A stretch of DNA of 64,000 nucleotides from Lachnospiraceae bacterium (GCA_017442865.1 JAFRXK010000067.1:1-64000), one strand, 5' to 3'. Shown: positions 35,394 to 45,672, counted from the stretch's first letter. The notes: generated by a model from the sequence alone, not told the origin. Made by a program: numbers and translations.

Positions 35394-37763
35394 ATGATTT
35401 TTGATATTTTGAAACGTGATTTAAAACGCAAAAAGACTATGAATATAATTATCCTGCTGTTTGTCATTTTATCAGTAATGTTCATTTCTTCAAGCGTAAA
35501 TAATCTTATATCCATAACTGGCTCGCTTGACAGTTTTTTTGACAAAGCAGGTGTAAGCGATTATGTCACCTTTGAAAGAAACGGCGGCAGTGTAATGGTT
35601 AAGGATGCTGTTAAAAATGCCGAGGGAATACAGCAGTTTAAACAGGAAGAATGTATTTTCCTGTCCAGCCGTGAATTCATCGGTCACAAATCCCTTCTGG
35701 AGAACCAGAATGCTACTGCAAGTATTATCAGCTGTCTTTCTCACAAAATTGAGAATTATTTTGACAGCAACAATAATGAGATTATCCATGTAAATGATGG
35801 CGAAACCTACATTCGTCAATCTGACCTGGACAATAGCGGCGCAAAGGTAGGCGACAGTGTAAAACTGACCGTAGGCAATATCAGCCGGATTCTGACGGTA
35901 AAAGACACTCTTAAGGACGCCGTACTCGGCTCCCGCATGATGGGAAATGCAAGATATCTGATTTCCGAAAATGACTATAATGCATTTATGGAAGCGAAAC
36001 CGCTTGAACCCAACCTTTTTTATATCAGCTTTATCGATACAGATGATATCGCGTCTTTGGAAAACGCAATAAATGACTGTGATACCATAGTATTTAACGG
36101 AAAGCGCTCTATGTTCAGTTTTACATATATTTTAGAAATGGTTATTGTTGGCATTCTGCTTGTTGTAAGCATTGCATTGATTATTATTGCGGTCATAACC
36201 CTGCGCTTTACCATAGGTTTTACACTCAGCGAAGAATACCGCCAGATTGGAATTATGAAAGCAATAGGCATTACCAACCGTAGAATCCGCTCCCTGTATC
36301 TTATAAAGTACATGTTTATCGCCATTTTCGGAGCTGTTATCGGGTTTTTCCTTTCAATACCATTTGGAAGCATGCTGCTTAATGCAGTATCAAGCAGTAT
36401 TGTAATGGATAATAATAACAGGCTTTTGTATGGTATTTTATGTGCTATTGCCGTAGTCGGAATTATACTTGCCTTCTGTTTTCTCAGCACAGGAAGAATT
36501 AAAAGCTTTACTCCGGTGGATGCCATACGAAGCGGGACAACAGGCGAGCGTTACAAGAAAAAGAGCGTTATCAGCCTTAGCAAAAGTCATGCCCGTCCTA
36601 TATTTTTCATGGCGGTAAATGATATCCTCAGCAGTCCGAAACGCTTTTTAATTATGCTTTTTACCTTCTTTGTAGGCATCTCCATTCTCATGGTCTGTCT
36701 GAATGTCTCTTCAACATTACAAAGCAGAAAGCTGCTCAGCTGGATTAATATGGCGGATTGTGATTTGGCAATCTGTGAAAACGGAGCCGTAGAAAAATAT
36801 CTGGTTGAAGACGGGAGAGATAAACTGTTACATAGAATTGATGATATTAAGACTGCTCTTAAGAATAATAATTGGGAAGCCGAGTGTTTTATTGAAACAC
36901 TCACAGGTGTTCTGATTAAATACAATAATATTACCATTAAGACTCGCGGCGTTGAAGGTATTAACATAAGTCCTGAAGAGTATGTATATCTTGAAGGCAG
37001 TGCACCTCAAAATAAGAATGAAATCGCAGTATCTTATTTAGTTGCAGACAAGCTTGGTACTTCTATCGGTGATACGGTCCTGCTCACTATTGGAAATGAA
37101 GAGGTCGAGTGTATGATTACGGCAACATATCAGACCATGATGACTATGGGCGATAATATTCGTGTTTATCCCGGTCAGACCTTCAGTTATGATAAACTTG
37201 TCGGTTTAAACGAGGTACAGGTTCGCTTTAAAGATAAGCCAAATGCGGCAGAGATTAAAAGGCGTATCAGCATAATTAAAGAGCTGTTTCCCGATGACAA
37301 GGTTATGAATGCCGGTGAATATGTAAATTACTGCACAGGCACTGTTAGCGATGTTGTTCACAGCGTTGCCATGCTGCTGCTGCCGATTATTATTCTGATT
37401 AATATTCTGGTTGCGGTTCTTATGGAAAAAAGCTTCATTACCAAGGAGCGCGGAGAAATTGCAATGCTCAAAGCTGTCGGCTTTAAAAACATCTCAATCA
37501 TCATCTGGCAGACATTCCGAATAGGAATTGTAATGATATCTGCGGTATTGCTTTCAGTCGCACTTTCACACCCTGTCAGCAGATTGTCAACAGGCTTTAT
37601 CTTTCAAATGATGGGGGCAAAGAACATTATTTTTGATACCGATACATTTAAAACCTTTATCATATACCCTGCAATCATATTTGCGGCAACCGTCTTCAGT
37701 GTATTTTTAACCGCACTTGGAATCCGCAGCGTAAGCTCTAGTGAAATTAATTCTATAGAATAA
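35394..37763 (+). CDS. FtsX/MacB-type ABC permease
   Basis: 789 aa with two FtsX-like halves. Helix at about 17-37, an extracytoplasmic domain, three helices (about 240-370), a link, a second first-helix (about 415-437), a second extracytoplasmic domain, and three terminal helices (about 655-780). The cytoplasmic motifs EEYRQIGIMKAIGITNR and KERGEIAMLKAVGFKN are the duplicated coupling segments. Followed 11 nt later by its ATPase and then a response regulator and sensor kinase, the layout of peptide-antibiotic sensing and detoxification modules. GGGAG precedes ATG 35394. Substrate is inferred (antimicrobial peptide or cell-envelope stress agent), not shown. Confidence 0.87.
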   Translation: MIFDILKRDLKRKKTMNIIILLFVILSVMFISSSVNNLISITGSLDSFFDKAGVSDYVTFERNGGSVMVKDAVKNAEGIQQFKQEECIFLSSREFIGHKSLLENQNATASIISCLSHKIENYFDSNNNEIIHVNDGETYIRQSDLDNSGAKVGDSVKLTVGNISRILTVKDTLKDAVLGSRMMGNARYLISENDYNAFMEAKPLEPNLFYISFIDTDDIASLENAINDCDTIVFNGKRSMFSFTYILEMVIVGILLVVSIALIIIAVITLRFTIGFTLSEEYRQIGIMKAIGITNRRIRSLYLIKYMFIAIFGAVIGFFLSIPFGSMLLNAVSSSIVMDNNNRLLYGILCAIAVVGIILAFCFLSTGRIKSFTPVDAIRSGTTGERYKKKSVISLSKSHARPIFFMAVNDILSSPKRFLIMLFTFFVGISILMVCLNVSSTLQSRKLLSWINMADCDLAICENGAVEKYLVEDGRDKLLHRIDDIKTALKNNNWEAECFIETLTGVLIKYNNITIKTRGVEGINISPEEYVYLEGSAPQNKNEIAVSYLVADKLGTSIGDTVLLTIGNEEVECMITATYQTMMTMGDNIRVYPGQTFSYDKLVGLNEVQVRFKDKPNAAEIKRRISIIKELFPDDKVMNAGEYVNYCTGTVSDVVHSVAMLLLPIIILINILVAVLMEKSFITKERGEIAMLKAVGFKNISIIIWQTFRIGIVMISAVLLSVALSHPVSRLSTGFIFQMMGAKNIIFDTDTFKTFIIYPAIIFAATVFSVFLTALGIRSVSSSEINSIE

Positions 37764-37774
37764 GGAGAATAACA

Positions 37775-38530
37775 ATGGCTAAAATTCTTGAGGTTAATGA
37801 CCTTTGTAAAACATATATCACAAATAAAAGACAGAACAATGTTCTGCGTAACGTCAGCTTTTCAATTGAAAAAGGCGAAATGGTGGCCATTATGGGACCA
37901 TCGGGCTCCGGTAAATCCACCATGCTTTATACTGTATCCGGCATGGACAGTTTAACCGCCGGCAGGGTTTTATTTGACGGCAGGGATATATCTGCCATGA
38001 AGCCAAATGAGCTTGCTGCACTCAGGCTTGACGAGATGGGCTTTATTTTTCAGCAGATGTATATGCTCAAAAATCTGAGCATACTTGACAACATAATTTT
38101 ACCGGCGCGACAGTCAAAATCCGGTAATCTCTCAGCAAAAGAAAAGCTTGAACGCGGCAAGGCGCTTATGCGCAAGCTGGGAATCATTGAAATTGCCGAC
38201 AATGACATCAACGAAGTTTCTGGAGGCCAGCTGCAAAGAGCATGTATCTGCCGCAGTATGATTAACTCTCCAAAAATTATTTTTGCCGATGAGCCGACAG
38301 GTGCGCTCAACCGCCAAAGCTCCAACGAAGTAATGAATGAGCTGTGTAAAATCAATGCAGAAGGCACCACAATCCTGTTGGTGACTCACGATATAAAGGT
38401 TGCCGCCAAATGCTCAAGAGTTTTCTTCATCGTTGACGGTAACATTAAGGGAGAGTATAATTTAGTCGGAACCGACGAAAGAGCCAATGAACGAGCTTTA
38501 AACAACTGGCTGCTTGAAATGGGCTGGTAA
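37775..38530 (+). CDS. LolD/MacB-type ABC ATPase
   Basis: 251 aa. Walker A GPSGSGKST, Q-loop FIFQQMYML, signature VSGGQLQRACICRS, Walker B IIFADEPTGALN and switch VTHDIKVA. Energises the permease encoded 11 nt upstream. AAGGAG 8 nt before ATG 37775. Confidence 0.92.
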   Translation: MAKILEVNDLCKTYITNKRQNNVLRNVSFSIEKGEMVAIMGPSGSGKSTMLYTVSGMDSLTAGRVLFDGRDISAMKPNELAALRLDEMGFIFQQMYMLKNLSILDNIILPARQSKSGNLSAKEKLERGKALMRKLGIIEIADNDINEVSGGQLQRACICRSMINSPKIIFADEPTGALNRQSSNEVMNELCKINAEGTTILLVTHDIKVAAKCSRVFFIVDGNIKGEYNLVGTDERANERALNNWLLEMGW

Positions 38531-38558
38531 TACTGTGAGAAAAGGAGGCGCCTGACAA

Positions 38559-39224
38559 ATGACCGATATATTAGTCGTGGAGGATAATCTTGAAATGGCA
38601 ACGCTGCTTTGCGATTTTCTTAAGGCGGAGGGATATTCAACCATGCATTGTCCTGATGGCAAAAGCGCCTTAAATGCTTTTGAACAAAGCAGTGCCAGGC
38701 TTGTAATTCTTGATATTATGCTGCCGGGGCTTGACGGTTTCGGTGTATGCCGTAAAATCCGCGAGAAAGCCAACACGCCGATTATAATTGTCAGCGCAAA
38801 AATAGAAAAGGACGACAAGCTAAACGGTCTGATTTTGGGCGCAGATGACTATATTGAAAAGCCTTACGATATTGATATACTGCTCGCAAAGATTAAAGGC
38901 ATTTTTACAAGACGTTATCAGAGCGATATTATATCTGATGGATTTTTAAAAATTGATAAAAACAAAAGACTTGCGTATAAAGACGGCTTTCCGCTTGAAC
39001 TGACACAAAAAGAATTTGACTTGCTGCTCCTGCTTATGGAGAACTCGGGCAAAACACTTAATAAGGATTTCCTGTTCAATCAAATCTGGGGCTTCGACAG
39101 TTATTCCGAACCGCAGACTCTGACTGTACATATAAAATGGCTGAGGCAGAAAATAGAAGCCAACGCCAAAAAACCGATTCATATTATAACAGTCTGGGGC
39201 GTTGGCTACCGTTACGAGAGGTAA
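38559..39224 (+). CDS. OmpR/PhoB-family response regulator
   Basis: 221 aa. Receiver domain with acidic pocket VVEDN, phosphoacceptor D52 in LDIMLPG, and the Lys of EKPYD; then a winged-helix DNA-binding domain (about 125-221) with LTQKEFDLLLLLMEN, LTVHIKWLRQKIE and a final GVGYRYER. Encoded between the ABC ATPase (28-nt gap) and the sensor kinase (2-nt gap), so it probably controls this operon. GGAGG upstream of ATG 38559. Confidence 0.93.
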   Translation: MTDILVVEDNLEMATLLCDFLKAEGYSTMHCPDGKSALNAFEQSSARLVILDIMLPGLDGFGVCRKIREKANTPIIIVSAKIEKDDKLNGLILGADDYIEKPYDIDILLAKIKGIFTRRYQSDIISDGFLKIDKNKRLAYKDGFPLELTQKEFDLLLLLMENSGKTLNKDFLFNQIWGFDSYSEPQTLTVHIKWLRQKIEANAKKPIHIITVWGVGYRYER

Positions 39225-39226
39225 AT

Positions 39227-40447
39227 ATGAAAAGCTATCTGAAATTTACGATTACAGTTATTATTTTATTAGCACTGGTATTTCTTGGTGCAAATATTAT
39301 TCTCAGGGCATCGTATAATGAGATTAATGGCCGCCCTTATCGTGTTGAAGCTGAAAGAATTGCAGCAAAAATTGAAAAAGGCGAGGATTACAGTCTTTCA
39401 GAATACAGCTATATTACAAATATTGAAGCTGTGGATGAAGGCTTTAAATACGGCAACAGCGATTATCTTGTTAAGGAAATAGACGGAAGGCTCTATCGTT
39501 TTGATTATACATATCTCGCAGATAAAAGCTATGAATTAAGGATGTTTAACATATGCTTCGGCATAGTTGCTGTATTTGCCCTTGCTCTGTTATCATTTGT
39601 TTATTTCAAAATAATCCGTCCGTTTAAAAAATTCAGCGATTACCCTGTGGAGCTTGCCAAGGGCAATCTTACCGCTCCTTTAAAGGACAGCAAAAATAAA
39701 TATTTCGGTAAATTTTTATGGGGACTTGACCTTCTGCGCGAAAAGCTTGAAAGCCGTAAGGCCTCTGAGCTTGCCCTGCAAAAACAGAATAAAACCATGA
39801 TCCTCTCGCTTTCACATGACATAAACACTCCTCTCGGCGTCATTGAGCTGTATGCAAAGGCGCTTGAAAAAGGCCTGTACAAGGACGAGCAAAAAAAGCT
39901 TGTGATTGCACAAAGTATTAATGCCAAATGCGAGGAAATCCGTGGCTATGTTAATGATATTGTCAAAACCTCAAGTGAAAATTTCTTGAATTTAGAAGTA
40001 AATAATAATGAATTTTATTTGTCTTCACTTATGGATAATATAAAAGCATTTTATACTGACAAGCTGGAGCTTCTGAAAATCAATTTCACCATCGACCGTT
40101 TTCCGGACTGTATATTATCCGGTGATTTTGACAGAAGCACTGAAGTATTGCAAAACATAATTGAAAATGCCGTCAAATATGGTGACGGCAAAGAAATCTG
40201 TATATGTTTTTCAAGAGAAGATGACTGCCAGCTTGTACACATCCGCAACACCGGCTGCACGCTGAGTGATAACGAGCTTCCGCACATATTCGACAGCTTC
40301 TGGCGAGGTTCAAATGTCGGAAGCAACAGCGGCAGCGGTCTTGGGCTGTACATCTGCCGCAGTCTGATGCACAAAATGAACGGAGATATTTATGCTGAAA
40401 TTAACGGCAGTGATATGTCCGTTACTGTTGTTTTTGCTGTTTCATAA
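39227..40447 (+). CDS. Membrane sensor histidine kinase
   Basis: 406 aa. Helices at about 7-27 and 105-130 flank an extracytoplasmic segment of about 75 residues; H-box LSLSHDINTPLGV with H197, N-box NIIENAVKYGDG, and G-box GSGLGLYICRS. The short external segment resembles kinases that sense through their ABC partner. A longer frame starts at 39137 inside the regulator gene, but GAGAGG just upstream supports ATG 39227, 2 nt after the regulator stop. Ends 9 nt from the stop of the convergent BASS transporter gene. Confidence 0.92.
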   Translation: MKSYLKFTITVIILLALVFLGANIILRASYNEINGRPYRVEAERIAAKIEKGEDYSLSEYSYITNIEAVDEGFKYGNSDYLVKEIDGRLYRFDYTYLADKSYELRMFNICFGIVAVFALALLSFVYFKIIRPFKKFSDYPVELAKGNLTAPLKDSKNKYFGKFLWGLDLLREKLESRKASELALQKQNKTMILSLSHDINTPLGVIELYAKALEKGLYKDEQKKLVIAQSINAKCEEIRGYVNDIVKTSSENFLNLEVNNNEFYLSSLMDNIKAFYTDKLELLKINFTIDRFPDCILSGDFDRSTEVLQNIIENAVKYGDGKEICICFSREDDCQLVHIRNTGCTLSDNELPHIFDSFWRGSNVGSNSGSGLGLYICRSLMHKMNGDIYAEINGSDMSVTVVFAVS

Positions 40448-40456
40448 TTTACAAAA

Positions 40457-41410
40457 TCAATTATCTGCGCCGTCCTTTTTATCTCCATTCGGAATTCTTC
40501 TGAAGATTCCGGCAAGTATAGCGCCCGAAATATTATGCCATACGGAGAATATCGCGCCCGGAACCGTTGCCATGGCAAGTGTAGGAAATGCATTTGCTGC
40601 AAGTGTCGTGGCAAGCCCGGAATTCTGCATACCGATTTCAATGGCAACCGCCTTCTTCCTCGGTATATCCATTTTGAACAAAACGCCCACCAGATAGCCG
40701 CACAGATAGCCTAAAAGGTTGTGCAGTATTACAATTGCAAATATAACCGCACCGGTAGAAAGAATCTTCTCGCTGTTGTGGGAGACGACTGCTGCCACAA
40801 TAAGACAGATGGCCGTTACCGACACAGACGGCAGCGCATCCTTGACCTTCTGCGTATATTTTCCGAAAAGCATGTTAATCAGTATACCGAGTCCTATAGG
40901 AATAATAACCACCTGAATGATTGAAATAAACATTGCTTTCACATCAACATTTACTGATGTCCTGAGGAAAAGATATGTAAGCGCCGGTGTAAGGAATGGA
41001 GCAAGCAGCGTATTGACGCTTGTCATGCCTACGGACAGTGCAGTATCTCCCTTTGAAAGATATGTAATTACATTGCTTGACGTTCCGCCCGGGCAGGTTC
41101 CTACCAAAATCACACCTACCAGCAGCTCGTTGCTTAAGCCAAATAATTTTCCAAGAAGGAACGCCAGCAGAGGCATAAAAAGAAACTGTGCGATACAGCC
41201 TGTCAATATATCCTTCGGGCGTGAAAACACTACCGCAAAATCGCTGAATTTCATTGTAAGCCCCATGCCGAACATCACTATCATCAAAAGATAATTAATC
41301 CAGCCTGTCTGAATCCACAGACATGTTTTTGGGAAAAAGAGTGCAAGTGCGGCAATAACCAGCACTATCCATGCCATATACTTTCCTATAATTTCACTTG
41401 TTTTTTTCAT
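40457..41410 (-). CDS. Bile acid:sodium symporter (BASS) family transporter
   Basis: 317 aa, nine or ten transmembrane helices. Family motifs MFGMGLTMKFSDF, VGTCPGGTSSNVITYLSKGD and EIGMQNSGLATTLA match YocS/ASBT-like proteins that import organic anions with sodium; the true solute is unknown. The first 15 codons of the longest frame (from 41455) lack a ribosome binding site; AAAGGA lies 9 nt before ATG 41410. Downstream member of a pair with the ArsB/NhaD-like permease. Confidence 0.88.
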   Translation of the reverse strand: MKKTSEIIGKYMAWIVLVIAALALFFPKTCLWIQTGWINYLLMIVMFGMGLTMKFSDFAVVFSRPKDILTGCIAQFLFMPLLAFLLGKLFGLSNELLVGVILVGTCPGGTSSNVITYLSKGDTALSVGMTSVNTLLAPFLTPALTYLFLRTSVNVDVKAMFISIIQVVIIPIGLGILINMLFGKYTQKVKDALPSVSVTAICLIVAAVVSHNSEKILSTGAVIFAIVILHNLLGYLCGYLVGVLFKMDIPRKKAVAIEIGMQNSGLATTLAANAFPTLAMATVPGAIFSVWHNISGAILAGIFRRIPNGDKKDGADN

Positions 41411-41457
41411 AAGCCCAGTCCTTTCAGTTAAAAATATAATCTTACTCACAAACACGA

Positions 41458-42585
41458 TTAAATATACACATACATCGCCGCCGTCATTATAAACAGCATA
41501 CCAAAATTAAATGCGGAAAACTCTCTTATATACGACCATGTCATCTTAGGATTGTACTTCGTATATTCCCTGAAGGTGATAAGGCTCGCAAGCGACGCAA
41601 TGAGCGTACCGACACCGCCGATATTTACGCCGATAAGCAGCTGTCTGTAATCCGTCGTAAACTGAGACAAAAGAATTGCCGACGGCACGTTGCTTATAAG
41701 CTGGCAGGATATTACGCTGAACAAAAGCGTGCTTTTATCAAGCAGAAGGCTGAATATCTCTCTGACAATTCCTATTCTTGCCATATTGCCTGCAAACACA
41801 AAGAATGAAACAAATGTCATAAGCAGCGGATAATCCACCATCCTAAGCGCCCTTCTATCCACAAACAAAAGCACCGCCGGAATAACTATCAGTCCGATAT
41901 AATAAGGTATCCACCTGAACACAATAATGATTGCAAGCGCAAAAAGCACCGAATACAGCACCGCCCTTTTCGGGTCAAGCTTTGTTCCGTCATCCTCTAT
42001 CACAAGCTCCTCTTTCTTTACAAACAGACAGCAAACCGTGATAAGAACCACCGCAATAATAAACGGCACCGACATTATCTTCACAAACTCCTCGTTTGGT
42101 ATGTTGAACTTCGTATATAAATAAAGGTTCTGCGGATTGCCGAACGGCGTGAGCATACCGCCGAGATTTGCCGCTATATTCTGCATTATAAATGTAAACG
42201 CCATATACTTCTGCTTCTTCGTTGTGCTTAGCACATAATAGCCGAGCGGCAGAAAAGTAAGCAGCGCCATATCATTTGCAATAAGCATCGATCCAATGAA
42301 TGTTATGTACACAAGCGCCAGTATCGACATTCTGGTATTTTTGAAATACTTAACTATATTTTTCGCAAGAATATAAAAGAAATTAATATTTTTGAATGCA
42401 CATACCACTGCCAGTACGCAAAACAGACACGCAAGCGTCTTGCAATCAAAATACCCCAGATACTCCTTATCCGGCGGCACTATAAAGCTTGTAATAATTG
42501 CCGCTAAAACCGCAATCGTAAGCACCATATTTCTTTTCGCAAATCTTAATGCCTTTTTAACAAAACCGACCATTCTTATCTTCAT
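41458..42585 (-). CDS. ArsB/NhaD/SLC13-superfamily permease
   Basis: 375 aa, about ten helices. The re-entrant motifs LTPFGNPQNLYLY and LISNVPSAILLSQF mark the ion-transporter superfamily containing ArsB, NhaD and citrate/dicarboxylate carriers. Substrate undetermined. The in-frame ATG 42603 has no site, while AAGGA lies 8 nt before ATG 42585. 47 nt upstream of the BASS gene, likely one operon; both could move organic acids. Confidence 0.83.
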   Translation of the reverse strand: MKIRMVGFVKKALRFAKRNMVLTIAVLAAIITSFIVPPDKEYLGYFDCKTLACLFCVLAVVCAFKNINFFYILAKNIVKYFKNTRMSILALVYITFIGSMLIANDMALLTFLPLGYYVLSTTKKQKYMAFTFIMQNIAANLGGMLTPFGNPQNLYLYTKFNIPNEEFVKIMSVPFIIAVVLITVCCLFVKKEELVIEDDGTKLDPKRAVLYSVLFALAIIIVFRWIPYYIGLIVIPAVLLFVDRRALRMVDYPLLMTFVSFFVFAGNMARIGIVREIFSLLLDKSTLLFSVISCQLISNVPSAILLSQFTTDYRQLLIGVNIGGVGTLIASLASLITFREYTKYNPKMTWSYIREFSAFNFGMLFIMTAAMYVYI

Positions 42586-42609
42586 CACAATCTTCCTTCG
42601 CATTATTAA

Positions 42610-42675
42610 TGCCTGCTTATGCAGGCAGATTTTTTCTCATAACGCACTTATGTGAGCTGCCTCAGACAGCTCACA
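42610..42675. other. Two hairpins between the ATPase and permease genes
   Basis: tgcctgc/gcaggca (42610-42616 with 42621-42627) is followed by six T on the plus strand; tgtgagctg/cagctcaca (42651-42659 with 42667-42675) lies about 105 nt past the stop of the minus-strand ATPase gene. The second probably ends that operon; the first sits in the permease leader. Confidence 0.4.
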
Positions 42676-42779
42676 CAAACTTTGTAATTCCAGATAACAA
42701 TTATTAATCTAAACTTATGTTTCGTCAAGAGGTGATTTTAAAAATGATGTAATATTTAAAATTAAATTTGTCAAATAAT

Positions 42780-43580
42780 CTATCTTTCAAGGAGCTGCTT
42801 TAAAAAATAATCACGATTGTTTATAAACATCTCCGTAACCTGATAGCTGTCGGTATCTTCATATTCACATTCATGAATACATCCGCCGTCAAAGGATAAT
42901 ATCTTCGCATTCGGGACGCCTAAAAGTATAGGCGAGTGGCTGGCTATTATAAACTGTGCACCAAGAGCAGCCAGTCTGTCAATCTCCACAAGAAGCGTAA
43001 GCTGACGCTGTACAGAAAGCGCTGCCTCCGGCTCATCCAGAAGATATATTCCCTCACGCGCAAAGCTGCCCTGCACAAGCGCAAGAAAGCTCTCTCCATG
43101 AGACTGCTCATGAAATGACTTTCCTCCGTAATTTGCGTAAAAAACCTCCGGCGAATCCCCGTCGCGATACTCCTCTGCCTTGCTGGCAACATTATAAAAG
43201 CTCTCCGCCCTTAAGAAAAAGCCATTCTTCGGCTTTCTAAAGCCCTTCACAAGCTTTACCGCCTCATGAAGCTCTGAGTGTGAATTATAGGTTGAGAAAT
43301 TATAATTCTTCGTTCCGCCCTCCGGGTTAAACCCGTAAGCAACTGCAATCGCCTCAAGAAGTGTTGATTTTCCGGAACCATTCTCACCCGCAAAAAAAGT
43401 AATGTTGCTGTCAAAGCAAAGCGGTCCTTCAAACTGAATTGCCTCAATGCCGCGCAAATAACTGTTGTGTGATATCCTGCTCCAGTCAATACTGACCTGC
43501 CTTATAAATCTGTCGTTCATGCTTTCCATCTGTAAGTCAAACCCCCCAGTAAACTCGTCCGCCAGGCACTTTACTCGCAT
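42780..43580 (-). CDS. Small AAA/ABC-type ATPase (third gene of defence-like operon)
   Basis: 266 aa. Walker A GENGSGKST, a signature-like segment QSHGESFLALVQ, Walker B IYLLDEPEAALS and switch IIASHSPILL: an SbcC/RecF-like ABC ATPase without a long coiled coil, similar to overcoming-lysogenization-defect type ATPases. Start uncertain: the longest ATG (43580) has no ribosome binding site; a GGGGGG tract lies 12 nt before ATG 43529, and ATG 43520 is another option. It follows the TOPRIM-like gene by 27 nt, in one operon with a larger AAA ATPase. May also be an independent housekeeping-type ATPase. Confidence 0.75.
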   Translation of the reverse strand: MRVKCLADEFTGGFDLQMESMNDRFIRQVSIDWSRISHNSYLRGIEAIQFEGPLCFDSNITFFAGENGSGKSTLLEAIAVAYGFNPEGGTKNYNFSTYNSHSELHEAVKLVKGFRKPKNGFFLRAESFYNVASKAEEYRDGDSPEVFYANYGGKSFHEQSHGESFLALVQGSFAREGIYLLDEPEAALSVQRQLTLLVEIDRLAALGAQFIIASHSPILLGVPNAKILSFDGGCIHECEYEDTDSYQVTEMFINNRDYFLKQLLER

Positions 43581-43607
43581 AAATAAATTTGTATCTATTT
43601 TTCAAGC

Positions 43608-44285
43608 TCACTGCTTAAAAATCATATTCATATTTGTGTGCCGTTTAAGTGAATTTTTATCTTTTATAATATAATCCCATGTCTGCTTATATGTACCCGG
43701 AACTGCCAGCTCCGGATTTGAAATAAAATCTATAAACTCTTTAACCTTCCCCTCATATTTTTCAGCAAAATCATCAGACAAAGCTTCTTTTTCCTCATCT
43801 GAAAAATCCTTAAGTTCATTATAGAGAACGTGCTCCAAATTACACGAATTATAAAACAGTCGATATTTAATACCATGCACCTTTCCGGTTGAATGAAGTT
43901 TTAGCATAATCTGTGCCTTGCATTCATTTCTTTTTATCAATGCTTCAACATTTGGTGCTTCGATGAAATCCTCATGATATCTGACAGCGTCATTGTCTGA
44001 TTCCATCACACAGTCTTTTGTAAATGTGCCATCAGTATCAGCAATATGAATAATACGGATAAAATCATCCCATTGATAACCGTATCTGCTTCTCAGGCCA
44101 TCAATCAATTTATCAATTCGTTTTAATACATTGTCTGTGGTTGTATTTTTATCAGAAGTAATATCTCCGTGTACTACTGCAAATTGAACTTCCTCTGACG
44201 AAAAAAATTCCTTTAATATGCCACCTAACGCATTTTCATCACTTGGACCTTCAACAATAACAGCAACAACCTTCTTTTCATTCAC
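43608..44285 (-). CDS. TOPRIM/RloB-like putative nuclease
   Basis: 225 aa. VVAVIVEGPSDENAL supplies the Glu and IIHIADTDG the DxD of a TOPRIM fold; the later segment FYNSCNLEHVLYNEL resembles the SNPCFExWLL region of RloB proteins. Such proteins pair with AAA ATPases in OLD, PARIS-like and RloAB defence modules, where the ATPase releases the nuclease on phage infection. GTG 44285 chosen because GGGGAGGAG precedes it; it overlaps the stop of the ATPase gene by 8 nt (GTGAATGA), strong evidence of coupling. Confidence 0.72.
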   Translation of the reverse strand: MNEKKVVAVIVEGPSDENALGGILKEFFSSEEVQFAVVHGDITSDKNTTTDNVLKRIDKLIDGLRSRYGYQWDDFIRIIHIADTDGTFTKDCVMESDNDAVRYHEDFIEAPNVEALIKRNECKAQIMLKLHSTGKVHGIKYRLFYNSCNLEHVLYNELKDFSDEEKEALSDDFAEKYEGKVKEFIDFISNPELAVPGTYKQTWDYIIKDKNSLKRHTNMNMIFKQ

Positions 44286-45672
44286 TATGAAGACTCCTCC
44301 CCGCTTTACGAAATGCTCTTGCAATCTTTAAACTGTCAGTTTCTTCATAGATTGCTTCATCCTGCCCGCCAAGAGTAATACTTCTGATATACATGCTTCG
44401 CAGGTTATTTGTATCTTTAACATTCTTCATATGAATAAATCGGTTGTCAGGGTTGACAGTTGAAAACATAATGCTCTCTTTATCAAGCATCTCCAAAGCC
44501 CTGAGATTATGCGAGGTAAATATCAACTGTCCCTTTGCGCCCTTTTTAAATATAGCAAGCAGTTCCCCCAGCATATACTCAAATATTCCGGCATCAAATT
44601 CGTCTATTACTAAACAAATTGATGGATTCCCAAATGCCTGTATCAGCGCATTCAATATTGAAATAATCTTTATAATTCCATCAGACTCCATCCGTATAGG
44701 GATAGGCTTTCTGCCTTCCCGAACAGATAATAGTTCAACCTTCCAGCCATCCTCGCCGGAATCCAGTGTCTGCTTTCCGTAATCCTTTACCGAAATGCTC
44801 ATGCCGGGTATGATTGTATATAATACGGTGTTAATCTGATTCACTATCTCACACAACAGATTCTTTTGATTGCCGTCCAACACAACCGGTTCCATCAGAG
44901 GTACTGCAAAATCGCCCTTTGCACCCATCCTGTCTTTTTCAACACGAAATGCCATAGGTAACAGGAAATTCGCAGATATCACTCCCGAATGAGTATTCCT
45001 GATAACAAATAAATCTTTAAATGCAAAATTAAAAAGCTCATTTATAACTATCGCATAGTTTTTAAAACCATTATCATAATTTCTGCAGAATATCTCTCTG
45101 CTGTTCTCCCCAAAAATATATGAACAGTTGCTCTTCTCGGCAAGCTTTCTGGCTACTATAAGATCTGTTTTCAATTCCTTGTTCTTTTCAATCAATTCAT
45201 CCAGCCTCTTCTGCGGCTTAAAAATAGAATCCGTATCAGTGCGCAGATAGTCCATAAAAATATTTTTATTCGTTCTCCTGCCATCCTGATTGACTGCACA
45301 ATTCATATATTCTCTTTGAATATAAGCCTTCTCTGCTTCTTTTTCTATACAAACATGATAACCTACTTCAAAAAGAATATCCTTACCGCAAATCTTGAAT
45401 TCGGCATTCACTTCCGCTGCCGAAGCATCTACATCTATATAATCAATGATGCTTTGGTTCAGCTCCTCCCCAATCATGATTTGCTGTAAAAAAAACATGG
45501 CATCTACAACCGCAGTCTTTCCAGAACCATTCTGCCCATATATACCAAGTATCTCACCACTGCTAAACGACATATCCTTATCATCAGACATCGGCATACT
45601 GACAGTTCCCATCTTAACATTTTTAATATTGATAAGCGTTAATGAAGACAATCGAACAACATAATCCTTCAT
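44278..45672 (-). CDS. AAA-family ATPase paired with the TOPRIM/RloB-like protein
   Basis: 464 aa. Walker A GQNGSGKTAV near residue 48, Walker B CLVIDEFDAGIFEY, and a switch segment FTSHNLRALEML; the AAA_15/AAA_21 type found in OLD, RloA and AriA ATPases. A long helical insert (about 150-260) lies between Walker A and B. ATG 45672 is chosen because GGAGG lies 6 nt upstream; TTG 45678 overlaps that site. First gene of the three-gene operon, with a good promoter at 45708. A defence role is inferred from family pairing. Confidence 0.8.
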   Translation of the reverse strand: MKDYVVRLSSLTLINIKNVKMGTVSMPMSDDKDMSFSSGEILGIYGQNGSGKTAVVDAMFFLQQIMIGEELNQSIIDYIDVDASAAEVNAEFKICGKDILFEVGYHVCIEKEAEKAYIQREYMNCAVNQDGRRTNKNIFMDYLRTDTDSIFKPQKRLDELIEKNKELKTDLIVARKLAEKSNCSYIFGENSREIFCRNYDNGFKNYAIVINELFNFAFKDLFVIRNTHSGVISANFLLPMAFRVEKDRMGAKGDFAVPLMEPVVLDGNQKNLLCEIVNQINTVLYTIIPGMSISVKDYGKQTLDSGEDGWKVELLSVREGRKPIPIRMESDGIIKIISILNALIQAFGNPSICLVIDEFDAGIFEYMLGELLAIFKKGAKGQLIFTSHNLRALEMLDKESIMFSTVNPDNRFIHMKNVKDTNNLRSMYIRSITLGGQDEAIYEETDSLKIARAFRKAGRSLHSE